64,000 nucleotides of DNA from Arachnopeziza araneosa (lineage: Eukaryota; Ascomycota; Leotiomycetes; Helotiales; Arachnopezizaceae): the NCBI GenBank assembly GCA_003988855.1, contig QYAI01000011.1, forward strand, positions 1 to 64,000, in the 5' to 3' direction. The notes below the pieces were generated by a model. It was not told the DNA's origin and searched no databases. It saw nothing but the letters and a program-made list of their open reading frames with translations. The first letter of the stretch is position 1. Every line of letters begins with the position of its first letter. A program made the position numbers and the translations under genes. Shown here one piece after another: positions 21,866 through 33,735 of this stretch.

Positions 21866-24800
21866 ATGGCTGCCGTGTCCGATCTTGTACCCGACTCTGA
21901 CGAGTCGGACGACCTCGTTGGCAGTTCAGAGCCAGAGCAACAATCTGAAAACGATTCACCGCTGCAATCTACTCTGTCTCATCGACTCCGAGAGTCTCCA
22001 GAAAGCAAACCCGAATATAAGAGTAAAGTCAAAGGTCCAACTCGAAAAACTTCCATTGCAGTTGTTCTACCTCCCCCAAAACGTCGATGGGAATATGAGC
22101 CTTATGTTGGAGATACAACTGTTGAATCCATCCTAGAAGAAATCTCTGGTTCTGATGGTACTGTGCTGTACAAAATAGACTATGAAAATGGAAAAGAAGA
22201 AGTAGTAAGTATACTCTAGTTTTGTTTGCATTTCATGTACTACGCAAGTTTGTCCTGTAACCGTGGTCTATGGCTTTTTGGGCAAGATAGTTCTTGTTCT
22301 GAGGTTAGATTTGGCCCTAGCAGTCTGTTCGGTCCCAACTTGACATCAATTTGCCTAGAAATATTACCAATTGAATGGTCTGCAACAGTGACGAATAATA
22401 GCTCCAATATCCAGGAACTTTGAGCATGTCACACTATAGTCTTTTAGATCACGAGATAAAGCATTTATCATTTATTGCTTATTGCTTATAGTAAACTTCC
22501 GTGGCGGAAGAATGGAGGTTTTTTCCCGAATCCTCAATATTATTATCTTTGACTCGCTTATAATTAAGGGGTTCTCATTCACTTTTGCATGAGGTTCCTG
22601 TAGCGTCTTCCAAGTTGGAAAGGCAGCACTTAAGAGCAACTCTTCTACTTGCCTCCATATCTACAACCAAAACCCTAAACCGAGTGGATATTTACTTGAT
22701 AAGATCCAACCATCATCGGCTGTCTCCTTCCTACGACAATCACGCCGTTAAACACGCTCCATGGTTGCCATGGCAGTCATTGGAATCCATTTGGCCTAGA
22801 AGTTCACGACTGATCTACTAGTTTATGACATCACTTCAGAAGTGCGATCGAAGCTATATCTCGTTGCAAGCCCTGGTCTAAATCTCTCTGTGAATTGGGA
22901 CGAAGAGTCTTTCTCGTTGTACATGCGAATAATTATTCTGCAACTCCTTTTCTTCTGGCTCGTCGCTCATATTCGGTTCGCGTTCATCGTACCTTCTTTT
23001 GTACCATGGTCCGACCAAGTCTTTTCATACTCTACACAACATCATATTTTCCTATGGAAATATCTCTAATACTTATTCTAGGTCACACACGAGCAGCTTC
23101 GGCAGCTTCGCAATGGTCAGAACGCATTAGACTTCTTTAAAAACGATATCATTGAAAATTCTCAGGACGAAAACCAGTCTAGCGAAGATCCCGAAATGTC
23201 TTCCTCTGCGGGCAAACGAACTCGACGTAAACCGTCGAACAATGGCTTCGTAAATAGTTCGACCATTCCTCTGCATTCGGAATCAGACGGATCTTCAGGG
23301 GACGAGACTGTCACTAAGAAGCGTCGTATTGGAAATGGCCGAATAGCTCTCACCATTGGTAACGGTACTCGACACAGTAGCAGAATAAGTAGCCGTCCAC
23401 CTTCCCGAACGTTTGTTGATGAGGAGAGTTCTGATTCGGAACCAAATCTACGGCAGCGAAGAAACCTTCGACCTCGCCGTAGCCCCTCTACATCCCGGAC
23501 TTCGGGTCGAAGCACAAAAGGATTCAATCAAACACGCTCGAGGCTGACCACTAATAGGTCCTTAAATTTGACAAGAGATGAATATGAGACCGATGAATTG
23601 GCTGATGATGTGCAGCAGGAGTCTGAGGGTTCTGATATTGTCTATACACAACCAGGTCAAAAAAAGCGCCATAACAAGATTGCTCGCAGCAGAAAGGGTA
23701 GACGCAGCAAATTATATGATGACAGTGATGAGTCTATGGGTAGACCTCAGCGCCAGTCAAGTCGCGTTAAGGTGATAAAGAGTATGAGGGAGCAAGATAT
23801 GGAAGAGGAGATATACGCGGATGATGTTGCTATTACAACAGCCCCAAAAATTATTAGCATCCGCGAAATTTACCAGCCTGTTTCGAAACTGTCACCATTC
23901 CGAATCTTCCATAACCCTGCTTGCGATGTGTGTAATGGCACCGGAACAAACTCCAACAAAGGATCAAGCCCGCTTATTCACTGCCAAGGATGCTCTACCT
24001 CGATTCATAAAATCTGCCTTGGATATCGAAGTGGTCGAGATCATATGGTGACAAAGATTGGGCATGAAGATTTTGTCATGCAATGCCGTCGATGTATTGG
24101 CGTGGCAACAAAGAAGGATAGTACTGCGCCGCGGTTGAATGTTTGTCAAAGCTGCGATAAAGTTGGACGATCTTGTGCAGCTTTTTCTCTTAGACGAACT
24201 GCAAAGCAGGAAGAGAAACTTAGGGAAGAGAATTATGGCGATGATCCGGTCACAGAGGTTTCAGAAGATCTGGTAAACAATGCTGAGAATGTGCTCTTTC
24301 GATGCAAGTCCTGTCAACGGGCATATCATTTTGAGCATCTTCCACAGCTTACTACTAGGTCCAAGGAACCCGACGATATTGACGAGCTTCGGGAGGAGCG
24401 ATTAAATGAATACAGAACGAAGTGGCACTGCAAGGAATGTAGTGAAGCTCCCGCAAAAGTCCAAGGTCTAGTCGCTTGGCGGCCTGTAAAAAAAGACTTA
24501 TTCAAGTCTGGTCAAACAGCCGAAGACGTTGCAGATGACAAGAAGGAATACCTGATCAAATGGGAAGAAGCTTCATACTTTAAATGCACGTGGATGCCTG
24601 GTGCTTGGGTTTGGGGCATCACCAGTGCGATTATGCGCAAAGCATTCTTTCGCCGCGACGAGGGAGCAAATCTTCTTCCAAAGTGGACTAACGAAGAGGC
24701 AATACCTGAAGAGTACCTGCGTATGGAAATTGTGTTCGATGTTCAATACGCCCGTGGATTTTATCCCGAGTCGGAATCGGCTGATAAGGAGGGTATTAGT

Positions 24801-27800
24801 ATGGTCGATGAGATCTTTGTCAAATTTCAAGGACTCAACTACGATGAAGCAGTCTGGGAGGAACCACCAGAGCCGGAAGATACAGGCCGTTGGAGCGACT
24901 TCGTTGCTGCGTACAATGAGTACCTTGCAGGAAAGTACTTCAAACAGCAGCCCCCAGGTATTCTGAAGGAGCGAGTAGAAGATTTCAGGGACTTGGATTT
25001 TGCGAAAAAAGTTGAACTCAAGAAGCAGCCGTTGGCACTCCTTGGCGGACAAATGATGCCATACCAAATGGAAGGCTTGAACTGGTTGCTCTACAATTTT
25101 CATCAAAAGAAGAACGTCATATTAGCTGACGAGATGGGACTAGGCAAGACTATTCAGATTATATCTTTCATAGCTGCCCTCGTCAAGGAAAAACCAAAAG
25201 TATTAGCCTGTCGCTCTCTTCTTTGACTACTTGCTAATTTCATAGTGCTGGCCTTTTCTTGTGGTCACCCCTAATTCCACTTGTCCCAATTGGCGTCGAG
25301 AGATTAAAAAGTGGGCTCCAAGTCTGCGTGTTGTTTCATACTACGGCGGGAAAAAGGCTCGAGATATGGCTATGCAATACGAGCTTTATCCAGACAACTG
25401 CACAGATTTAAGAGCACATGTAGTTGTTACTTCATATGAAGCACCAGTGGACGATCACAGCAAATCTTTTTTCCGTCGAATCAAGTGGACTGGATTAATT
25501 GTGGATGAAGGTCAGCGCCTCAAAAATGATGAAAATCTCCTTTATACTGCGTTGAAGGCTCTAAAAGTTCCGTTCCAGGTTCTTCTGACAGGTCAGAGAC
25601 CAAATCTATCATGGAATGGGTAATTGTTAACAATATATCTAGGCACACCTCTTCAAAATAACAAGCGAGAGTTATTTAACTTACTACAGTTTCTAGACAA
25701 GACAATCAGTGCTGCTGATCTTGACGAGGAATATGCAGAGCTCACAAAGGAGAATCTACCTGAACTGCACGAACTCATTCGTCCGTTTTTCTTGAGGTAA
25801 GTTCTGTAATATTCCTTTAAGCTAAGAGACAGATCTAACACGACATGTAGGAGAACCAAGTTGCAGGTGTTGAAGTTTTTGCCGCCTATGGCTCAAGTCA
25901 TTCTTCCAGTTACTATGAGTCTTGTGCAAAAGAAGTTATACAAGTCAATTTTAGCTAAAAACCACCAGTTGATCAAGTCAATTTTTGGTCAAACAACATC
26001 GATTCTTCGTACGGCAGAGCGTGGTAACCTAAATAATATTCTCATGCAACTACGCAAATGTCTTTGCCATCCTTTCCTCTACAGCTCGGCCATTGAAGAG
26101 CGATCGCTCAACGACACCGCACTACACCGGAATTTAGTTGATGCTTCATCAAAATTCCAACTCCTCGAGATAATGTTACCGAAATTGCGGGAACGCGGAC
26201 ATCGTGTCTTGATCTTCAGCCAGTTTTTGAACAATCTGGATTTAGTCGAAGACTTCCTCTCAGGGCTTAATCTTCCTTTTCAGCGATTAGATGGAACTAT
26301 AGGAGCCCTGGAAAAGCAGAAGCGCATCGATGCTTTCAATGCTCCCAATTCCTCTCTTTTTGCATTTCTGCTTTCGACACGAGCTGGCGGGGTTGGTATT
26401 AACTTAGCAACGGCAGATACCGTTATTATCATGGTGATTGAGCTCCTTTCCCTGTCCTTGCATAGCTAATAAACCGCAGGATCCTGATTTCAACGTAAGG
26501 GCAAGTATCGTCGAAGTCGACATCTGCTGACCATTTTTTAGCCACACCAAGATATCCAAGCCTTATCTCGTGCACACCGAATAGGACAGAAGAAAAAAGT
26601 TCTTGTCTTCCAACTCATGACCAAAGACAGTGCAGAAGAAAAAATTGTCCAGATAGGCCGCAAGAAGATGGCCCTGGATCAGGCACTTATTGAGAGCATG
26701 GGTACAGAAGATGACGCTGGTATTGATCTAGAGTCAATACTTAAGCATGGTGCCGAGGCTTTATTCAATGATGATGACCGAAACGATATCCATTATGATT
26801 CCGCCTCTGTGGATAAGCTTTTAGATCGAACCCAGGTAGAGAATACTAACACTGACGATGAAAAGACAGCAGAGTCGCAGTTCTCCTTTGCTCGAGTCTG
26901 GGCTAATACCACCGGTACGCTAACTGAAGAAGTTGAAGATACTGACACTAAAATTACGGCGCCAAACCTTTCTGTTTGGGATAAAATTTTGAAACAACGA
27001 GAGTTAGATGCTGCTGCTGAAGCGGCCAGCAAAATGCAAACTTTTGGACGAGGCAAACGTGCTCGACAGGTAGAGATCCCTCAGACCTTTGTCTACCAAA
27101 CATTAATTTTTATAGGCCGTTGATTACCAAAAAAATGAACTTGACTTGGACGAGGCCATGACTGATTCTCCACTAAAACGCCGTGAAAAGCGACACCCAG
27201 GCGAGACCGCAAGTGATCTAGACTTCGCTGCAGCAGGTGACACCGACGCAGAGGAGGATTCTGAATTTGAGGCTGTCGATATTCGTGAGATTCGGCCTGT
27301 CGAAAGTCAAAAAGATCGCCCTGTTGGTGATATCGCCAGTTCAAGCACCCCGATAAAAGACAAAATGACGACGACAAAAGGTACAGTGAAGAAATCTTCT
27401 ACTCCTTGCAAGAAAGTCTTGGCTCAAGCAACTCCTGCAAAAGTTGTGTCAGAAATGAAGAGCCACACGAAAGGACGCAAGACTGCTTTGGAACACACTG
27501 TTAATGGACAGCAAGGTTCTGTTCGGAAGTCAGGAAAGCCAATGACTACTCAGACGCCACAGAAATTTATAGATGGCAAGTCTACAGCAATCGTTTTAAA
27601 TACTAGAGGAAGCAATAACCAGAAGCCTCATGGTAATAGCAAAGGTTTTGGACCCAAGTTTGGGCTTGTGCGAGCCCAAAAATCTATTTCGAAAGTCCCT
27701 GCTACAACAGTTGAAAACTTTAAAAGGGGGCAAAAGCACGGTGAGGTTACTGGCGTTATGCAATCGGTCTCCTCCCAGACATCAGGAACGAAGAATATTG

Positions 27801-28785
27801 TTAATGGGAAAATAAAGCTACCTCTAGTGGCAAAAGATGCTATTAATGGTCCCAAGATTCCAGGTGCTAGCAAGGAAGTTTTTCTTGAACCGCAAAAGTC
27901 AAAATCTCAAGCGCTAAATCAAAATCATCTTGCTCGTCTTGCTCGAAACTTTGAAATGGTCAAATATATTCAGCAAATTGCTAACCGGCTTTCTCAACCA
28001 CAGAAACCATTCGTCCTTCACAACACTCAGCTCCTAACACATCAGCCACAAAACAAGTCCAAAATCAGCGTGAATTCAACCCACTCCCAAGTGGATCAAC
28101 TTCCAACAGAGTCAATGAACATAGACCCTACCACCATGGTCCAAACCAACAGGGACCATACCAACACAAACCATACCAACAGGGACCATATCAACAAGGA
28201 CCCTACCAACAAGGGCCTGATTCTAGCAGAGCCCACGAGCATGGATTCCCAACTTATGTCTCAAGCAACAATACCGCAGTCCAACAATTCTATCCACCCC
28301 CTTCGTCCCATGGACCCCCCTCCTACGGACCCTCTCTCTATGGAAATCCTTCAAATGGACCCTCTTATCATGGACAACCTCCCTTCCAACCATCCGGGCC
28401 TGTCCACCGTGGGAATACATCAGTTTATCCAATTAACGATGGACATAGAAATGGCAGAGCTATCAAGGAAAATCAATTCCCACCGCCTTCATTAGCCAGA
28501 GTCACAGCCTGTCAAGGGTGCGGCCAATCCCATTCTGCAGAGAAGTGCCCTCTTCTTGTGAGAGATCCCAAAGAACTTGAAGTGTGTGGACTTTGCGGGC
28601 TTGCCCATCTCTGGGTTTCTCAACAATGTCCTAACCTACTTTCTGATATACAAATTCGCATTATCCTTGACCGTTTGAGCAAGAGCAAACAGCCCAAGGC
28701 AATAACTGAGCCATTAGTGGAGGACCTGCTGCAGGAGCTTAGAGACAGGGCACACAGGAAGAAAAAAAGGCAAAACGGTACATAG
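21866..28785 (+). CDS. Mit1/CHD-type SNF2 chromatin remodeller
   Basis: Exons 21866-22204, 23082-25199, 25246-25591, 25643-25796, 25851-26433, 26480-26494, 26542-27069 and 27116 onward. The order is: acidic N-terminus; Arg/Ser-rich disordered segment; PHD-like Cys clusters (CDVCNGTG...CQGC...CRRC, then CQSC and HCKEC); chromodomain-like segment (EYLIKWEEASYFKCTWMPG); SNF2 ATPase with ADEMGLGKT, motif II VDEGQRLKND and, split by a 15-base exon, MDPDFNPHQDIQALSRAHRIGQ; a basic disordered tail; and two C-terminal zinc knuckles (ACQGCGQSHSAEKC and VCGLCGLAHLWVSQQC). This layout matches fission yeast Mit1, the remodeller of the SHREC silencing complex. Intron 1 is 877 bases. From 27116 to the stop the length is not a multiple of three, so a further intron or a frameshift lies between about 27.7 and 28.1 kb (see findings). 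Confidence 0.85.
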
Positions 28786-31700
28786 ATTTCATGTTTCATG
28801 TAAAGCAGCTTCCCCCCTTACACAGCAAGACCACAATGACTTCTCCTATAATAAGAGTTTTAGGTGGTGGGGACTTCATAACAGCATAGCTGAGGTGGAT
28901 GCATAGACCTTGGACCTCTTTAGCATGCTTCTCGCAAGATGGAAAAGCATCTGATACCCAATACACTACTCGATTTTTCTCACTCTCTTTCTTGAGAAAC
29001 TATTTGTTCACATGATAATACACAAATAATAGATCTTTCTCATTACGGGAATTTGCCAGTGCTAGGTACAGAGATGGTTGCAGTGGCTCACAATCAAGCA
29101 AAGGTAATTTCCTAGCCGTCTCTGTCGCTCGGGCCTCACAGTCCTTTACATAAGAAGGAGAAAAGTTCCTTGTCCCGTCTTTCTCAGCTTTGGAAGTGCC
29201 AGGAATCACATAGTTGAATAAGCAGAATCTACTAGAATTGAGAGTCGCATAGAAGGTTAGATGCCATCCATCGCTTTACCAAACTATATCTCTGATCGGG
29301 CCTATCAAGCATAATCGTCTCCCTAAAAGCACTCTTAGCATTCTAGGTGGTTCATCTTGCTAGTGAATGTTTGCATTCCACCGTCAGGAAGTAGACCTTT
29401 TTATGTATCAACTTTATTGCGTTTGATAAGAGTGGATCTAACTAGAGGAAAACCGAGAGGTAGGTGCTCAGCATGTGCCCTCTCCCTAGGATCTGAGCAA
29501 AATGATTGAGTTCCTTGGATAAGAATGATGGAATCTCCATTGCTCCTGCGACTTGTAGAATATCCTGTTTTGTATTATGAGGTTGGAAAAAGAGGCACAA
29601 TAACAAGCAAATCTTACTTTGAGAGGATGGCCAGAGAATTGTGCGGTAGTTAGGTTTACAACTACCTTTTGCATACTTTGAGAATTCCGAGTGAGTTGAG
29701 AAAAATTTAATATACAATTGCTCATATGAGAAGGAGACAGACATTCAGGCTATACATCGCAATCTCTTCCATTCTAAATATCTAACAAATGGATTCTTGA
29801 CATTCAAGAAGTATCTAGTTTCTTCTTTAGTACTCGTAGAAATTTAAGACCGTTTTTATTTTAGATGTGTTTGCACACGATTTTTCCGACTTATTTAACT
29901 CCAGCTTTAGAATTGAACATTGAAATCATTGAGATCCCGATTGAAAACCGCTTGGCTCACTTACTCTCGAGGTAGATAGTGCAAAATTCCAAGATCTGGC
30001 ACAATAACCTATCTAAAAGCTTTACAGACTTTAGAAAATGGGTGAAACAATTGGCCTAGATTAAATCAAAGATTCTATAACTTATTAGCTAAAATATCCA
30101 TGCCAGTTGTCCAACCGTAAAGGAAAAATTGAAATTGATTCTTGATAGGGCTATATTTTTTTCTACTCTTAAATTTAGCCCTGCACAAAATAAATATGCT
30201 GTTATATCTTTTTGATTCGGAAATTCACAGAAAGGGGCCGCTTGAAATTTTTGATTCTAGAAAATAATTGCAACATTTTCACACAGAGTGAACTCTGTAA
30301 ACGGGGGCTCTAGAACATTTACTTAGGTTATAACCATAAGAAATATTGTCTATCGGTTCTTTGTAGATGAAACGCTCTTTCAAAGACTCCCTATCGTTTG
30401 AAACCCTCGAATTGTTGTAAAATCTTGCTGCCTGACTGTAACGCACTACTGAATAAAGATTAACTATTGCCAAAACACATGATAACGAATAAGATTCTAA
30501 GAGTCTTATGAAACAACATAGATTTTTGTAATTGTTTATTTCCGTGCAATAAATGGTTCTAGACTGGTAACAATGTAAAAGGGGGGTAAAATATTTTCCC
30601 AAAATAAAAGCACAGGCCGCACCCACGTAAATTTTTCATTTTTAAATCTCTTCCGACTTCCAAATACCGATGAGGGCGTCATCAACCTACATCAATCATA
30701 TGTTTTCAACTACTTCAATAAAACGGTGTCAATGACAATCTGTTTTCTAACGTCAACAAAGGGCTGTATAATCATTGGTCAGCTACCCGAGGGCACGGGC
30801 CTCCCCCTTACTGTTTGCCAGCAGATGGTCAAAATAGAGACGCAGCCTGTCTTGTCTTTGTAGCGCACAGTGGATGAAAGATACCTGGTATTGAGTTCTC
30901 ATCTCTACTGATAGCTTATTGCAATGAGTTTGATAGCCAATCCGCTCATGTTAAGTGGCTCAATCAGCTTGGATTGTGACACTCTTGCGAAGCTTCTCCC
31001 ACCTGGTCCACTCTTCCGTCTCATATTACCCTGGAAATTTAGGATAAGGAGAAACTGGGCATGGACGGCTTACCTTAAACTCGAGCCTGGAAAAAGAAGA
31101 ACGATACTATATGTAAGACTCTCTCTCTGCTGTCTGCTGTCTGCTGTCTTAAACTAACACTAGTTGAAGCAAAATTTTGAAGCGAGCTGCGCTTTCCCCT
31201 TTTATCGCCGACGCGATCAGTAGCTAGGTAGATAAGTCGGAGAAGCAGTACTCTAACGCAATAGCTTTATCTTTAACATCTATACAACGTCCCCACGCGA
31301 CTCCCAACTTCAAGCCGACAAGCAAACAGATAAACCAAGAAACAATCAAGATGTGAGACATCATCATGAGAGTAACGGATCTGAAGACTTGTTGTTCTAG
31401 AGGAAATACAGAGCGCGTTTTCAAATACGCAATTACTAACATCATGATTCCATCGCGCCATCAACAGCTGGGCTCCTGGTTCGAACAAGACATGCAGGAG
31501 TCTATAGGTTCTTTCTTATTCTATACAGCAGAGAAGACTCCGAGATATTCTCAAGATAAGTGGTTTCTTGGCTTCTTTGAGCACTTAAACTGACCATTTT
31601 AATTACATTCATCAGGCGTCTATCAACTCATGGCCTCTACCACAAAAACCTCACCTGTCCTACGTCGACATCGGGAACTACCCAATACTCATATGTTGCA

Positions 31701-33735
31701 CAAAGGATGCTTTGATACTTCAAGAGTCCTAGGGAGCTTCTTTCCTTTCAAGCAGACATCTTAACTTTCCAGGTTAGATGTTCATATTTGTCTAACAGGG
31801 ATACAACTCCGGCCCAAAGAAGGTACAAATTGAAGTAACGAGAAATCTTAATCAGATATACTTGCGAGTCTCCGAAATATATCCTCTTCATTAACTTCAG
31901 CAGTCAACAAATAGACGTAGCAAAGCGGGATATCCAAGGCAAAAACTGTATAAAATGTATACATCTTTGAGCATTTCGCGCCCTAGGGCACTATCTCATC
32001 GATTCATTGTCCAAATCTTCCAGGTTAAGGGCAATCATAGCTTCGAAATAGCTTTTTTATGCACCTGCCAAGTTGTAAATAGTTCCAAATGGTTCTATTG
32101 CTGTCCAGCCTTCACATGGCATTCTTGACGCGGAAAGTACCCTTCCCAATCACATCATAATTGGCCACAAATAAAGCTAATCTGAAGATAGAGACGTACT
32201 TCGAGCCTCTGATTAGATGGAGCTATAAACCAACGGCAAGTTTGAAAGCCGTATCTATTGTCTTTTTTCTTTCGAGCTACACAGGTTCTAAATTTTTAGT
32301 CGTATGCCACGCTATATGATCGAAAGAGAGTAAAGTATCTGAGTTAATGCTTAAAAGAGTAGGATTTTCGAGTATTATTTAATCTCATTGTTTGCCACAG
32401 CCACTTCTGGCTTACTTGGCGGAGGGCTTATTGCTAACTATGATTGTTTTGAGCATAGATTTGAGAAGATATATTACTGACTGGTTAGAGCTGAATCCTT
32501 TGCGCCGCCACAGATGTAGCTGTTGTTCTGTGCCTCTATAACAAGTCTTTGGTGCTTCTTGGGTCTCGTAGAGTTGTCTTCAAATTCCCTTTCTCCCCGT
32601 ATTTCTGGTGCCTTCTCCATTTAGAAGATTCGAATTTATTCGCCTTGCCTTTTCTACGTTAGGTTTAAGTACGAGTCTATAATCTCTCTGTACAACACAA
32701 AAATGGAAACTGTAGAAGAAAAGAGGGGCAATTCCTGTTTTAGAAGCTTTATACCAACCAACTTCGCACTTTCCATAGCTATAGCTTCACAACTCGATAC
32801 CTATTTCTATGATATTGAACAGCCTTTGACAACCTAGCTACCATGTCGGATATTGATGGACGTATATCTTTGGTGTAGTATATGTGAAAAGCCCCAGCGA
32901 TCTGTGGAGTCTGAGGTCCATTGTTTTCCAGTATTCTTGCTTTCAGAACGTTCCAATACCGCAAGGCCGAGTCAATGGTGTTTCGGACTCGTGAGCTTTC
33001 CCTTGACTCAATACAGTCTGTTCGTAACACGCGTTGTTTGAAATCTATTTAGTAAATCCTTCAGTAGGCACGATTTTGATTGTGTGGAATGGGTCAGTAC
33101 CTACCAATTAAGAACGAGAGGCCGGAGTCAATTCAGAATGAGATGCCTCGTCTATGAAAATCTCAAAAGCCAAGCTCAAAGTTGAAATCAGGAGAAGATA
33201 TAGTGGCTGCTCTTGTTGGCGGTGAAATGTGCTTAAGCCACTTAATTGTTTTCATGTTGCCCAGCTCGGCTCGGATCAACTTTTTTCAACTGGGGAAGCG
33301 AATCGCCCCCCTTTTCCTGTTTCAAGCGCCAACGTTTTTGGCTTATAAGAGAGATACAATTTGAAACAATATACTGTAGTCAGAGTGAAGAGGAAGCAAA
33401 TAAATAATTCTATCTTGGCAGCTATTTAAAGGATACTCACGCAACATTTCAAGAAAGTAACGGAAATGAACATCAAGTGCCAGACATTTTTTAAGATTAC
33501 TTATTTTGAAACAGTCTACCCCGCAAGGATGGTGAATCGAAGAGCATCAAAGTGACGGCTTTATTTCTTGTTATCTGTTTAGTTGCTCCGGCAGCCTTAT
33601 TAAAGGGCCTCTTGGGCCGCAAGCCTTGCTCTTCAAAACAAAACAAATCATCAACCACTCTGACCCCAAACACATCACCACTCCTCCATAGATACTCTGG
33701 TATCCTAGAAAGCTCTATCTAAAGGATAGGAACTC
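28786..33735. other. AT-rich gene desert
   Basis: Nearly 5 kb with no convincing gene. Open frames are short and lack motifs; runs of A, T and TA are frequent, and no tRNA or rRNA signature is visible. A short TCTGCTG tandem lies at about 31125-31148. The look is that of ancient repeats decayed by point mutation, such as repeat-induced point mutation, but I could not compute dinucleotide ratios. Confidence 0.65.

Noticed and set aside
27959..28003. 45-base intron-like sequence with a TGCTAAC branch point in the Mit1-like gene
   Set aside because: Its length is a multiple of three, so splicing it would not repair the frame break; its donor GTCAAA is also weak.
30924..31157. 77-residue frame in the gene desert
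   Set aside because: Short, isolated, no motif, and no partner exons with matching phase.
31475..31490. GGTTCGAA sequence resembling a tRNA T-loop
   Set aside because: No matching acceptor stem, anticodon arm or A box could be found around it.
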